Source of the DNA: Brevibacterium sp. ZH18
Lineage (GTDB): Bacteria > Actinomycetota > Actinomycetes > Actinomycetales > Brevibacteriaceae
DNA: 64,000 nt
Direction of reading: 5' to 3'
NCBI RefSeq assembly: GCF_022748595.1
Contig: NZ_JALDSX010000004.1
Location: 62,001-126,000, forward strand
Below are positions 16,204-25,065 of the stretch, piece after piece. The translations under genes and the position numbers were made by a program. Within the stretch, counting starts at the first letter, position 1. Every line of letters starts with the position of its first letter. The notes under the pieces are model-generated. The model saw only the letters and a program-made list of their open reading frames with translations, was not told the origin of the DNA and did not search any database.

Positions 16204-16932
16204 TCAGCCGATGAGAAGTTCCGACAGATCTGTTGAGATGAGAGGCAGACGGTCGGCACAGCTCAACGCGGCTGCATGAGATGGTGGACAGGGGATGATC
16301 GCCAGACTCAGCCGGTTGAGTTCGGGATGTACGGCAGCTCTGATCGATGCCGCCCAGTACTCCGAGCTGGGAGCACAGTCGATTCGAACGACCTCGAGAT
16401 CGCTGGGTTCCACACTCAGACCGTCACCGGTTGCCTTCAGAGCAGCTTCCTTGGCTGCCCAGAGCTCGATGCGTCTGCGGGTGGTGTTCGCACCGGGGGA
16501 CAGGGATTCGCCTGGTGCCAGCGCATAATCGTCGAATCCCGCGAAGACTTCGCTCGGAATGCATTCGATATCGACGCCGATATGAGACGGCGAAGGCGCC
16601 GAGGCGACCGCCACCATGTCACCCGAACGTGACAGACTGAGCTCCGCCCCCGCGATCTGCGGTTTTCCGTGGGGGCCGCCGCAGCTGCGGCAGGTGCGAG
16701 TGAACCTCAGACCTGCTGCGTCTCGCGGCTCGATGCCCAGCCGTCGGGCAGCCATGAGCCGGAACAGGATATGCGCGCTCCGATAGGCAACCTTGTTCGT
16801 CGTCTGTCGAAGACGGCTCTCTTGCGCCACTTCGTCAGGCGAGAGAACGGAGTCCAGCCAGCGGTGTTCCTCACGCGCACGGCCCACCGAGCTGACATCG
16901 CAGAGCAGGTATTCGATAGTGTCCCGGGTCAT
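16204..16932 (-). CDS. Sfp-type 4'-phosphopantetheinyl transferase
   Basis: 242 residues from ATG 16932. Signature motifs are HIGVDIECIP (Mg2+/CoA-binding GVDIE) and LWAAKEAALKATGDGL (KEA). SRSGDMVAVAS and CGGPHGKPQI match the family's upstream substrate-binding segments. It activates acyl or peptidyl carrier proteins by attaching phosphopantetheine from CoA. No NRPS/PKS gene is in the window. Its start overlaps (ATGA) the stop of a truncated ABC-permease relic, which shows it was once translationally coupled to a transporter gene. Confidence 0.9.
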   Translation of the reverse strand: MTRDTIEYLLCDVSSVGRAREEHRWLDSVLSPDEVAQESRLRQTTNKVAYRSAHILFRLMAARRLGIEPRDAAGLRFTRTCRSCGGPHGKPQIAGAELSLSRSGDMVAVASAPSPSHIGVDIECIPSEVFAGFDDYALAPGESLSPGANTTRRRIELWAAKEAALKATGDGLSVEPSDLEVVRIDCAPSSEYWAASIRAAVHPELNRLSLAIIPCPPSHAAALSCADRLPLISTDLSELLIG

Positions 16933-17108
16933 CTCCTGCTGATTCTCCGGTACTGGGATACGGCAAGGGTGGAGAAGATCGCAATCACTGCCACGCAGCT
17001 GATCACCGCGTAGAGAATCGGGTTGTCTGCCGCCCAGCCCGTGCCCGAGGTGTACCCGGCCGGAGAGACATTGCCGAACAGCTCGCGGACGCTCGCCGGG
17101 AAACGTAC
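16929..17108 (-). pseudogene. Relic of an ABC-2 type transporter permease (C-terminus only)
   Basis: 59 codons are open from just after a TGA at 17109-17111, with no start codon. They read LFGNVSPAGYTSGTGWAADN, then one hydrophobic helix (YAVISCVAVIAIFS) and a basic end (YRRISRR). This is the characteristic last helix and tail of DrrB/ABC-2 permeases, whose remaining about 200 residues are missing. The stop overlaps the PPTase start as ATGA. The rest of the gene and the partner ATPase are not seen upstream, so this is a deletion relic. Confidence 0.6.
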
Positions 17109-17265
17109 TCATTCAGTCTAGTCGCTGGGTTTCAGTGGCATCAGGCGAATGGCAGGAAAGGGGCTCCGTAAGTCGAATTCCAGTGCTGAACTCCACCGTC
17201 AGGACTTCCCGCCTGGTTTATAGGAGGATCGCCCCATTCTGACGGCAGGTGCTTTGAGGGGTGGT

Positions 17266-17739
17266 CTAGAGATCCGCAAGTCTGTCGAGGCTGACGGAGA
17301 TCATGCCTTTGATATGGGGCTGAGCCCCGGATTCGATCGCTTTGCCCACAAGTGGCAGGGAACAAGCCGTCTCGATCACTGCGAGAACATCGGTGAAATT
17401 GTCGTCCTGACGGAGCATGGTGATTTCCACGTGGACCTCGAGGGGTGCGCCAGGGATCTCTGCGTCGATGCTGAGACTGGCAACTGCGGCCGTGTCTGCA
17501 ACGGGGGCGGAACGCAGGTGCTGGAGGAGTTGAGGATCAGCACCCAGGAATCGCTGTGCTGCAGTCGGCACTTCTTTGTCGGACAGAGGCATTGATGCAG
17601 TCAGTTCGAGCCCCTCAACTCGGTGGGAGTGGACCGTTAAGGTTGCTCCGTCTGAGCGCCACGTCTCGTCATCGGCGATGCGGTCGAGAATCTCTGCCGG
17701 CCACATCGCCGCTCGGCGTTTCAAAGTCGCACGTTGCAT
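17266..17739 (-). CDS. DUF2505-like protein
   Basis: 157 residues. The order of an N-terminal segment with RSDGATLTVHSHRV, a central LTASMPLSDKEVPTAAQRFLG, and a C-terminal CSLPLVGKAIESGAQPHIKG resembles the DUF2505 family (SRPBCC/START-like fold) of actinobacteria, in which a conserved G-x-x-I/V-E near the end is usual. The function of this family is unknown. It stands alone; the upstream gap 17740-17915 holds nothing I can identify. Confidence 0.6.
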   Translation of the reverse strand: MQRATLKRRAAMWPAEILDRIADDETWRSDGATLTVHSHRVEGLELTASMPLSDKEVPTAAQRFLGADPQLLQHLRSAPVADTAAVASLSIDAEIPGAPLEVHVEITMLRQDDNFTDVLAVIETACSLPLVGKAIESGAQPHIKGMISVSLDRLADL

Positions 17740-17915
17740 GATGGCAAGTATCTCACGGGGCAGTTTCGTCGGGTCACGCCGAGGACAGTTTTTGATTTCA
17801 GCTGATCGCCTACTGATGCTAGTTCAATGCGCAGTCAAACGGAATCCTTGGACGTCGAGGCTTACACTCTCAATATGATTGCTGAGGATGCCGTGAATCC
17901 ATCTCACCATGATCG

Positions 17916-19448
17916 GTGCGTGCCGGAGTGACTGGAGAATCTCAGCCGGAAGGCGGCATCCCGAAAGTGCAGCACCCACGACGAGTACTGGTTCTTGGGG
18001 CAACCGGGTATGTTGGCGCACGCTTGGTCCCAAGGCTCCTCCGGGCCGGTCATGCAGTCAGTGTTGCCGTGCGCTCGCCCGAGAAGCTCGCCGAGTTGCC
18101 GTGGTCGACCGACGTGACGATCTTCACGGTCGATCTCGACGATGGTGATGGTCTGGTCGAAGCGATGTCAGGTGTCGACGTCGTCTTCTACTTGGTTCAT
18201 TCGATGAATTCTGGAATCGTCTTCGAGTCTCGTGAAACGCGCTCCGCCTCTCGTGTCGCTTCCGCTGCAGAATTCGCTCACGTCAATCGGATCATCTATC
18301 TCGGGGGACTTCACCCTGACTCTGGTGAACTCTCAGCGCATATGCGCTCACGAGCGCATGTTGGGCAGATATTCATCGAGGCTCCCGTCGACGCGATCGT
18401 GTTCCAAGCCGGGATCATCATAGGGGCAGGATCGGCATCATTGGAGATGATTCGACATTTGGCAACAGAATTGCGTTGGATGCCTGCACCGAACTGGGTG
18501 TCGAATCAGGTTGAGCCTCTGGCGATCCGTGATGTCCTCTACTATCTGGTGTCAGCTGTTGAAGTCCCGGGTCGCGTGAATAGGTCCTTCGATATCGGAT
18601 CAGGTGACGTTCTGACCTACGCCGAGGTCATGAAGTCCTTCAGCCGAATCGCGGGTCTCAAGCCAAGGCACGTGTTCAATCTGCCGATTCCTGCACCCCT
18701 TCTGTCGGGGCTGTGGGTGGGGCTGGTCACTCCTCTGCCCTTCACGCTCACTCTGCCGCTTGTGCAGTCTTTGCAGGAAGACGCGGTTGCCGACGAACAC
18801 GCCATAGACTTCCTCATACCTCCTCCTGCCGCTGGGCTCCTCACCTACGAGCAGGCAGTCGAGCTGGCGCTCTTCCGGGCAGCGGAGACGGAAGGGGCAA
18901 TCGGTACGGACCGGGAGGCTGACACCGATGAACTGAGCGAAGCCGCTGATTCGCTTCCCAACGATCCGCACTGGGTGGGGAGTCAGCTGATCGAAGATGA
19001 CCGCACCTTTGTCTTTCCTGATCTTCGTGCCCAGCAGCTGTGGACGATCGTTGCCAGCATCGGTGGCGAGCGCCGATGGGTTCCACAGCCACCGGCTTCA
19101 AAGCTGAGAAGACTGCAGGACGGTATCTTCGGGAGTGCTGGACCCAACCGTGGACCTCGCTTTTTCGCTGGTGTGAGGGAAGTCGATCCCATCGCCTGCT
19201 GGACGATTGTGGAGATGGAACCGACGTCTCGGGTGCTGCTGCGTGCAGAAATTGAACACGCGGGGGATATCTGGCTTGAATTCACTATGACGGACCAAGT
19301 AACCGGTTGCTCGTTTCGGCAGCGAGCCATGTTCAACCCGTCAGGGGTGCGAAGCAGAATCTACTGGGCAGCTGTTTCGCCGCTTCGCAGGAAGATCTTT
19401 CCCCACCTGGCGCAGAACATCGCGAAGGCCGCGAGAAGATTGACATGA
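17916..19448 (+). CDS. SDR-family NAD(P)-binding protein fused to DUF2867-like domain (copy 1)
   Basis: Up to 510 residues; the exact start is unsure (17916, or a GTG near 17970 just before the domain). Residues about 25-300 form an atypical extended SDR/NmrA domain: VLVLGATGYVGARLVPRLL, then DVVFYLVHSM and RIIYLGGLHPDSGELSAHMRSR. Residues about 350-505 match DUF2867 (WTIVEMEPTSRVLLRAEIEH, IYWAAVSPLRRKIFPHLAQN). It is closely similar along its full length to the gene at 20010-21515, so the pair arose by duplication. Likely an NAD(P)H-dependent oxidoreductase of unknown substrate; it lies just upstream of crtB. Confidence 0.85.
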   Translation: MRAGVTGESQPEGGIPKVQHPRRVLVLGATGYVGARLVPRLLRAGHAVSVAVRSPEKLAELPWSTDVTIFTVDLDDGDGLVEAMSGVDVVFYLVHSMNSGIVFESRETRSASRVASAAEFAHVNRIIYLGGLHPDSGELSAHMRSRAHVGQIFIEAPVDAIVFQAGIIIGAGSASLEMIRHLATELRWMPAPNWVSNQVEPLAIRDVLYYLVSAVEVPGRVNRSFDIGSGDVLTYAEVMKSFSRIAGLKPRHVFNLPIPAPLLSGLWVGLVTPLPFTLTLPLVQSLQEDAVADEHAIDFLIPPPAAGLLTYEQAVELALFRAAETEGAIGTDREADTDELSEAADSLPNDPHWVGSQLIEDDRTFVFPDLRAQQLWTIVASIGGERRWVPQPPASKLRRLQDGIFGSAGPNRGPRFFAGVREVDPIACWTIVEMEPTSRVLLRAEIEHAGDIWLEFTMTDQVTGCSFRQRAMFNPSGVRSRIYWAAVSPLRRKIFPHLAQNIAKAARRLT

Positions 19449-19474
19449 CCGGCAGCGAGCAGTTCGCGGGCAGA

Positions 19475-19504
19475 TTCACAATCACCTCACCACAGGTGCA
19501 TAAT
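19475..19504 (+). promoter_or_regulatory. Promoter for leaderless transcript of 19512 gene
   Basis: TTCACA (19475-19480), an 18-bp spacer and CATAAT (19499-19504) lie 7 bp before ATG 19512, with no Shine-Dalgarno sequence. The expected transcription start falls at or next to the A of the ATG. The 10-mer TGCATAATAG is also found in front of the gene at 43072. Confidence 0.5.
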
Positions 19505-19511
19505 AGAACGT

Positions 19512-19871
19512 ATGACCGAATACAGCCGACCGGAATGGCTCTCCCGCTATCAGGACTTCAAGTCGCTGTGCTCAGACGTCTGCGGTGAGTTCATTCGCTT
19601 CTACCTCACGACAGGCTGCGACCAGATCAGCTATACGCATTCGCAGAACACTGAGGGGCTGCCGACGTATTCGTGCCGGCTCTCATCTGACGACGGCGCG
19701 GTGCTCCTGCTCCCGCTCGACGATTGGCGGGAGCGGATGGATGAAGTGCCCGAGCTGGTGCGGGCCTGGCTGGTCGAGCATTCGGATCTCAAGGGCTTCA
19801 AGCCCTCCGAGTCGCACTACCAAGGGGACCGGTACTGGTTCGAGAAATGGCAGCTTGCGAACCCGTGGTGA
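19512..19871 (+). CDS. Hypothetical 119-residue protein
   Basis: The protein is soluble, acidic and aromatic-rich: EYSRPEWLSRYQDFKSLCSD at the start, LLLPLDDWRERMDEVPELVR in the middle and HYQGDRYWFEKWQLANPW at the end. No family is recognised. A consensus-like promoter ends 7 bp before the ATG, which supports expression. It sits between the two SDR-DUF2867 paralogues and was presumably inserted between them or carried along by the duplication. Confidence 0.65.
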   Translation: MTEYSRPEWLSRYQDFKSLCSDVCGEFIRFYLTTGCDQISYTHSQNTEGLPTYSCRLSSDDGAVLLLPLDDWRERMDEVPELVRAWLVEHSDLKGFKPSESHYQGDRYWFEKWQLANPW

Positions 19872-20009
19872 CGCTTGCGCACTTGCCTTTCTCGTTGAGG
19901 ACTCTGTTGACCTCAGGTGACCGGGATTCTAGTTCACGTCTGCAGTGCCGCAGTGGGCTAGTCTTGCATCACTGCAGTTCCGAGCATGATGACTCCTAAG
20001 GATTCGCGC

Positions 20010-21515
20010 ATGGCACAATCTCATCCCGAAACCATCGTCCCCTCCCCGCATCCTCGAACCGTGCTCGTGCTGGGGGCTACCGGTTACATCGGGGGACGGC
20101 TCGTCCCTCGTCTGCTCCAGGCCGGTCACCGAGTTCGTGTTGCTGTGAGGTCACCGCAGAAGCTCGAGCAGGTGCCATGGGTGGATCAGGTCGAGGTCCA
20201 TCGCGTTGATCTTGACGATGGGGACGGTCTCGTCGAGGCCGCCACCGGGGTCGACGTCATCCATCATCTCGTGCATTCGATGGGCTCGGGGCACGACTTC
20301 GAGAAGAAGGAGGCGGCGACGGCCCGTCGGGTCGCCGAGGCGGCCGAGGCTGCCGGGGTTCGACGCATCGTCTACCTCGGCGGGCTCCATCCCGACAAGG
20401 CGGACCTGTCCATGCACATGAGATCTCGGGCTCATGTCGGACGTATTCTCCTCGACTCGCCAGTGCCGACGATTGCGTTTCAGGCGGGCATCATCATCGG
20501 GTCGGGATCGGCTTCCTTTGAAATGGTTCGTCACCTCGCAATGACGCTGAGGCTGATGCCTGCACCGAATTGGGTCAACAACCGTGTCGAACCCCTGGCC
20601 GTGCGTGATGTCCTCTACTACCTACTCAAGGCCGTCGACCTCGATGAAGACGTCAACCGCGCCTTCGATATCGGATCACATGATGTCCACAAATACGCGG
20701 ACATCATGAAGAGGTTCGGTGCAATTGCTGGCCTCAAACCCCGGCATGTCCTCGTCCTGCCGTTGCCTGCTCCGACCTTGTCGGGCATCTGGGTCGGTCT
20801 CGTCACCCCGTTGCCATTCACGTTGACCCTGCCGCTCGTCCAATCGCTGCAGGAGAACGCTGTGACCAAGGACAGCGACATCGACGAGGTCATTCCCCCT
20901 CCCCCCGATGGTCTGCTCGGCTACGAACAGTCCGTGCGCCTGGCCCTCCAGCGTGAAGCCGAGGGTGCTGTCGACACCAATTGGGCCGCCGTGGCTGGAG
21001 GACTCGACCAGGCGGCGAAGCCCTTGCCCAATGATCCCGATTGGGCAGGAGCACGCGTTTTCACCGATGATCGGACACTGCATTTTCCTGATCTGACTCC
21101 CGGACAGCTCTGGCCGGTCATTGAAGGCATTGGTGGGAAAAATGGTTGGTACTCGTGGCCGTTGGCATGGCGGGTACGGGGAGTATGGGACAAGATCGTC
21201 GGCGGTGCCGGCCTCAACCGTGGACGGCGACTACCGGACCGTCTTCGAGTCGGCGACCCCGTTGACTGGTGGCGAGTCGAAGAGCTTGAGTCGGGGCATC
21301 GCCTGCTGCTGAGAGCAGAAATGCGGGTATCTGGTAGGGCATGGCTCGAATTCACCATCAGCAAGGCCGGGGGTGGCAGCGACTTGAGGCAAAGGGCGAT
21401 CTTCATTCCCAAGGGCATTCGCGGCCAGCTGTATTGGGCGTTTGTCTCGCCCTTCCACAGGTTCATCTTTCCAGCCATGGCGAAGAACATCGCTCGGGCT
21501 GCAGAAAAGCCCTGA
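20010..21515 (+). CDS. SDR-family NAD(P)-binding protein fused to DUF2867-like domain (copy 2)
   Basis: 501 residues from ATG 20010, preceded by AAGGA; an ATG at 19986 lacks a site. The domain layout is the same as in copy 1: VLVLGATGYIGGRLVPRLL, HHLVHSMGSGHDFEKKE, GGLHPDKADLSMHMRSR, then a DUF2867-like part (VEELESGHRLLLRAEMRV, LYWAFVSPFHRFIFPAMAKN). The conserved LVTPLPFTLTLPLVQSLQE is shared by both copies. G+C is higher than in copy 1, so the two copies have had different histories. Probably an NAD(P)H-dependent oxidoreductase; the location next to crtB suggests, but does not show, a role with isoprenoids. Confidence 0.88.
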   Translation: MAQSHPETIVPSPHPRTVLVLGATGYIGGRLVPRLLQAGHRVRVAVRSPQKLEQVPWVDQVEVHRVDLDDGDGLVEAATGVDVIHHLVHSMGSGHDFEKKEAATARRVAEAAEAAGVRRIVYLGGLHPDKADLSMHMRSRAHVGRILLDSPVPTIAFQAGIIIGSGSASFEMVRHLAMTLRLMPAPNWVNNRVEPLAVRDVLYYLLKAVDLDEDVNRAFDIGSHDVHKYADIMKRFGAIAGLKPRHVLVLPLPAPTLSGIWVGLVTPLPFTLTLPLVQSLQENAVTKDSDIDEVIPPPPDGLLGYEQSVRLALQREAEGAVDTNWAAVAGGLDQAAKPLPNDPDWAGARVFTDDRTLHFPDLTPGQLWPVIEGIGGKNGWYSWPLAWRVRGVWDKIVGGAGLNRGRRLPDRLRVGDPVDWWRVEELESGHRLLLRAEMRVSGRAWLEFTISKAGGGSDLRQRAIFIPKGIRGQLYWAFVSPFHRFIFPAMAKNIARAAEKP

Positions 21516-21541
21516 CCAATCAAGGTCGCAAGCTGTTTCGT

Positions 21542-21553
21542 TAGCTAAGCTAG
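21542..21553. promoter_or_regulatory. Palindrome upstream of crtB, shared with idi promoter
   Basis: TAGCTAAGCTA (21542-21552) is a perfect 11-bp palindrome. Its GCTAAGCTAG (21544-21553) matches 9 of 10 bases of GCTATGCTAG on the minus strand at 32202-32211, in front of idi. It is a candidate site for a common regulator of both crt operons, or a shared -10 region. Confidence 0.45.
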
Positions 21554-21558
21554 CAGTT

Positions 21559-21681
21559 ATGTTCTTCACACGCAGCCGCTGCAGCGCCAGTGGTGTCAAT
21601 GATGTCTCGACTCGCAGTGCCCACATTCGCTTCAACGCCGCCAGGGCAGGATCAGAGTCGGTCGGAGGTGCTGCGCGGTGA
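21559..21681 (+). CDS. Possible 40-residue leader ORF ahead of crtB
   Basis: The ATG lies 6 bp after the palindrome. The frame runs to a TGA that overlaps the crtB GTG start as GTGA. It codes for a basic, Ser/Arg-rich peptide (MFFTRSRCSASGVNDV...). The overlap could couple translation of crtB to this frame. No Shine-Dalgarno sequence and no homology are seen; it may be chance. Confidence 0.2.
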   Translation: MFFTRSRCSASGVNDVSTRSAHIRFNAARAGSESVGGAAR

Positions 21682-22577
21682 GCAGCTCGCCTGCCTACGA
21701 CGTCTTCAGCCGAACGGCGCAACAGGCAGCCAAGGCCGTCATCTCGAACTATTCGACATCGTTCGGACTGGCTACCCGGCTGCTCGGACCTTCTCACCGT
21801 CACCACATCCGCAATATCTACGCTCTCGTCCGAATCGCCGATGAGATCGTTGACGGTCTTGCCTCCGATGCGGGCCTCGACACGAGCGAGCAGCATGAGA
21901 TGCTCGAGAACTTCGTCGCCGCGACTCGCGCTGGACTCAGACATGGCGTCAGCGACAACCTCATCATCCACGCCTTCGCCCAGACCGCGAAAGCGACGGG
22001 AATCACCGGCGACCTCATCGAACCGTTCTTCGCCTCGATGAGAGCGGACTTGGAAATCCCCAGTGAGTCTTTCGCCCCGGTCCGCAGGTTCGATCAGGAC
22101 GAACACCGGGCATACGTCTACGGCTCCGCCGAGGTGGTCGGTCTCATGTGCCTCAAGGTCTTCCTGCGTGGTCAATTCCGAACCCCGGCCCAGACCGAGA
22201 AGCTCGAATACGGTGCCCGTCAGCTTGGAGCCGCATTCCAGAACATCAACTTCCTCCGCGACTTAGCCGACGACAGTCTGCGACTTGGCCGCAGCTACCT
22301 CACCGCTGAAACCCGACTCACCCAGACCGAGAAAATCGCATGGGTGACAACGATTCGCCAGCAGCTGACTAACGCCGACGACACGATTGCACTGCTTCCG
22401 AAAGATGCCAGAGCCGCGGTGAGAAGTGCTGCGGCGCTCTTCACAGCCCTCAACGACAAGATCGCAGATACCCCCGTCGACCGTCTCTATCGGGAGCGTG
22501 TGCGCATCCCCAACGCCCTCAAAGCTCAACTCACGGCGAAAGCGCTGCTGGCCACGGCGAAGGAGAACAGAGCATGA
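21678..22577 (+). CDS. crtB: Phytoene synthase
   Basis: 299 residues from GTG 21678. The two Asp-rich trans-isoprenyl-synthase motifs are present: YALVRIADEIVDG near residue 50 and NINFLRDLADD near residue 190. YVYGSAEVVGLMCLKVF lies between them and matches the squalene/phytoene synthase family. It condenses two geranylgeranyl diphosphates to 15-cis-phytoene, at or near the membrane. The stop overlaps crtI as ATGA. With GGPP from CrtE (opposite strand, 9 kb away) it begins the C40 pathway. Confidence 0.95.
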   Translation: MSSSPAYDVFSRTAQQAAKAVISNYSTSFGLATRLLGPSHRHHIRNIYALVRIADEIVDGLASDAGLDTSEQHEMLENFVAATRAGLRHGVSDNLIIHAFAQTAKATGITGDLIEPFFASMRADLEIPSESFAPVRRFDQDEHRAYVYGSAEVVGLMCLKVFLRGQFRTPAQTEKLEYGARQLGAAFQNINFLRDLADDSLRLGRSYLTAETRLTQTEKIAWVTTIRQQLTNADDTIALLPKDARAAVRSAAALFTALNDKIADTPVDRLYRERVRIPNALKAQLTAKALLATAKENRA

Positions 22578-24160
22578 CTGAGCGCATCGGCGTCATCGGC
22601 GGAGGTGCGGCAGGACTGGCCACGGCAGCACTGTTGGCACGTGAGGGCCACAGCGTCGATCTCTTTGAACAGAACTCAACTCTGGGCGGGCGGATCGGTT
22701 CGATCGAAGAAGACGGCTACCGATTCGACACAGGGCCATCGTGGTACCTGATGCCGGAGGTCTACGAACACTTCTTCAACCTTCTGGGTACGACGGCGGC
22801 CAACGAACTCGACCTGCGCACACTCGATCCTGCCTACACCGTGTTCAGTCCCGCTTCGCAGGCTCGGCGGGAGCAGTCGGTCACGATTCCTCACGGCACT
22901 GCCGAGGTCATCGACACCTTCGAGCGAATCGAACGCGGCAGCGGGGCCACCTTGGCCAAATATCTGGACTCGGCCAAGGCCACCAAAGACTTAGCGATCG
23001 ACTACTTCCTGTACAACCCCTTCACCTCCGCGAAATCGATTCTCAGGGCAGAGCTGCTCACCGCGCTCCCCGCGTTGGCTCGGCTGTTGACCACCTCTCT
23101 GGAACGCCACGCCTCTCGCTTATTCCACCATCCGGTGCTGCGGCAGATCCTCCAGTACCCGGCCATCTTCCTTGGCACCGACCCGAGGAAGGCTCCGGCC
23201 CTCTATCACTTGATGAGTGCCCTCGACCTCAGCGATGGAGTGCTGTACCCGATGGGAGGTTTCAGGACCATCGTCGATGCTCTGACCCGACTTGTCGAGG
23301 AATCAGGGGTGCGAGTGCACACCGACTCCACCGCCACACACATATCCACCGTGTCAGAAAGTGGCCGACGGCGATCTGCCAACGGCATCGCATGGAAGGA
23401 TCAAGACGGTCGCGAACACTTTCACGACTGTGACATCGTCGTCTCCGCCGCTGACCTCCACCACACGGAGACGCAGCTCTTGGGCGAGGGTGATCGCAGC
23501 TACCCCGAGAGCTGGTGGCAGAAGGTGACAAGCGGGCCAGGCGCCGTCCTGGTCTTTCTCGGAGTCGAAGGCGAAGTCCCACAGCTTCCCCACCACTCAT
23601 TGTTCTTCACCGAAGACTGGTCGACGAACTTCGACGACATCTTCGGGTCGCAGCAGAAGATCTCCTCTCCGGCGTCGGCATATGTGTGCAAACCCAGTCA
23701 CACCGATCCGAACGTGGCACCATTCGACTGCGAGAATCTCTTCATTCTCATCCCGGTGCCGGCAGATACAGGACTCGGGGCGGGGGGAGACGACGGGCAG
23801 GGGGATCCGCGAATCGAGCGTGCAGCCGACCAGGCCATCGACCAGATCGCTGAATGGGCCGACATCCCCGACCTGAGAGATCGGATCAGATTTCGCCGCA
23901 CATTGGGGCCGACGGATTTCTCCAGCAACTACAATTCGTGGCTGGGAGGGATGCTCGGACCAGCTCACACGTTGCGCCAGAGCGCAATGTTCCGCCAGCA
24001 GAATGCCTCCAAAAAGGTGGATGGACTCTACTACGCAGGTGCGACGACGGCGCCAGGGGTGGGCGTGCCGATGTGTCTGATCAGCGCTGAGCTGGTCCTC
24101 AAACACATTCGGGGGGATTCGAGTCCGGGACCGCTGCCCGTCACAGACACACGGGAGTAA
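22574..24160 (+). CDS. crtI: Phytoene desaturase (CrtI type)
   Basis: 528 residues. The N-terminal GVIGGGAAGLATAALLAREG is the FAD Rossmann motif, followed by SVDLFEQNSTLGGRI. The C-terminal signature GLYYAGATTAPGVGVPMCL is typical of bacterial CrtI. It introduces four double bonds into phytoene to give lycopene. Co-translated with crtB through an ATGA overlap. The operon ends here: a small hairpin (CGACTGTCAGTCG, 24165-24177) lies in the 26-bp gap before the convergent epimerase gene. Confidence 0.95.
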   Translation: MTERIGVIGGGAAGLATAALLAREGHSVDLFEQNSTLGGRIGSIEEDGYRFDTGPSWYLMPEVYEHFFNLLGTTAANELDLRTLDPAYTVFSPASQARREQSVTIPHGTAEVIDTFERIERGSGATLAKYLDSAKATKDLAIDYFLYNPFTSAKSILRAELLTALPALARLLTTSLERHASRLFHHPVLRQILQYPAIFLGTDPRKAPALYHLMSALDLSDGVLYPMGGFRTIVDALTRLVEESGVRVHTDSTATHISTVSESGRRRSANGIAWKDQDGREHFHDCDIVVSAADLHHTETQLLGEGDRSYPESWWQKVTSGPGAVLVFLGVEGEVPQLPHHSLFFTEDWSTNFDDIFGSQQKISSPASAYVCKPSHTDPNVAPFDCENLFILIPVPADTGLGAGGDDGQGDPRIERAADQAIDQIAEWADIPDLRDRIRFRRTLGPTDFSSNYNSWLGGMLGPAHTLRQSAMFRQQNASKKVDGLYYAGATTAPGVGVPMCLISAELVLKHIRGDSSPGPLPVTDTRE

Positions 24161-24164
24161 AGAC

Positions 24165-24177
24165 CGACTGTCAGTCG
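24165..24177. terminator. Small hairpin between convergent crtI and epimerase genes
   Basis: CGACTG-T-CAGTCG is a perfect short palindrome in the only intergenic space between two convergent genes. There is no T-run; weak evidence for a shared terminator. Confidence 0.3.
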
Positions 24178-24186
24178 ATGACCGGC

Positions 24187-24999
24187 TTATGCTCCGGTGC
24201 GCAGCTGATGAGAATATCCCTCTCGGTACGTTGGAAATTCCAAGGATCCGAGGAACTCGTGGAATCGGGTGTTCTCGAGTCTCTTACCTTCTGTGGGTTC
24301 CGCGGAGAGGTCTGGCGGAGGCGAGACGTTGAGCTCGGATGCCAGAAATTCGACGACTTCGCCCAGCTGCACGGGGCACGAGTCCACGGCGTGCATCAGT
24401 CGTGGAGCATCAGAGCTGAAGAGAAGAGCCTCGAGCGCCCGGACCAGATCGGCATGGTGGATGCGGTTGGTCCACCGTCGGTAGTTCACAGGCCGACCCG
24501 AACGGACCCCCTCGATGAGTCGAGCATTCTCCCGCCCGTAGATGCCTGCTGCCCGAATGATCGACGCAGACGCGAAGGTGTCCCTGATGAGATTCTCGGT
24601 CTCCCAGAGAGTACGGGCGGGACTCGAGTCAGGGTGGGGTTGGGAGTATTCATTCGCAACAGCACCCGGCGATGCACTCCCGAGGACTCGAGTCGAGGAC
24701 AGGAGGATCACACGCTCAGGCGTGGATTCCAGGACACCGATCAGGCCCTGAACCCCGCGCAGATACGTCTGTTCATAACCGTCATCGGTGTACTCATCGG
24801 GGGTGAGAGTGATCACCACTGCATCGATGTCAGCGATTTTGACCGTGCCGGGCCGGGTGAGATCGACCGCGAAGGGAGTGAACGAGGCGGGAAGTGACTC
24901 AGTATGTCGCCGCAGTCCGATGACCTCATGGCCCTTGCGCACCAGATTCAGGCCCAAACGGGTTCCGAGATCTCCGCATCCTGCCAGCAGTACTCTCAT
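24187..24999 (-). CDS. NAD-dependent epimerase/dehydratase-like (YeeZ-type SDR)
   Basis: 270 residues with an N-terminal RVLLAGCGDLGTRLGLNLV Rossmann motif. RVILLSSTRVLGSAS and IIRAAGIYGRENARLI are the positions of the SDR active site. It lacks a clear YxxxK, as in the atypical YeeZ-like SDR group, so catalysis is uncertain. It is the last gene after the photolyase on the minus strand, separated from it by about 65 bp. The link to pigment or repair is only positional. Confidence 0.8.
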   Translation of the reverse strand: MRVLLAGCGDLGTRLGLNLVRKGHEVIGLRRHTESLPASFTPFAVDLTRPGTVKIADIDAVVITLTPDEYTDDGYEQTYLRGVQGLIGVLESTPERVILLSSTRVLGSASPGAVANEYSQPHPDSSPARTLWETENLIRDTFASASIIRAAGIYGRENARLIEGVRSGRPVNYRRWTNRIHHADLVRALEALLFSSDAPRLMHAVDSCPVQLGEVVEFLASELNVSPPPDLSAEPTEGKRLENTRFHEFLGSLEFPTYREGYSHQLRTGA

Positions 25000-25065
25000 G
25001 TTCGACCTGCCATCCTGTCGTCGTCGTGTGTGAGCCGGGGAACCTGTTTCCTTTGGTTCACCATG

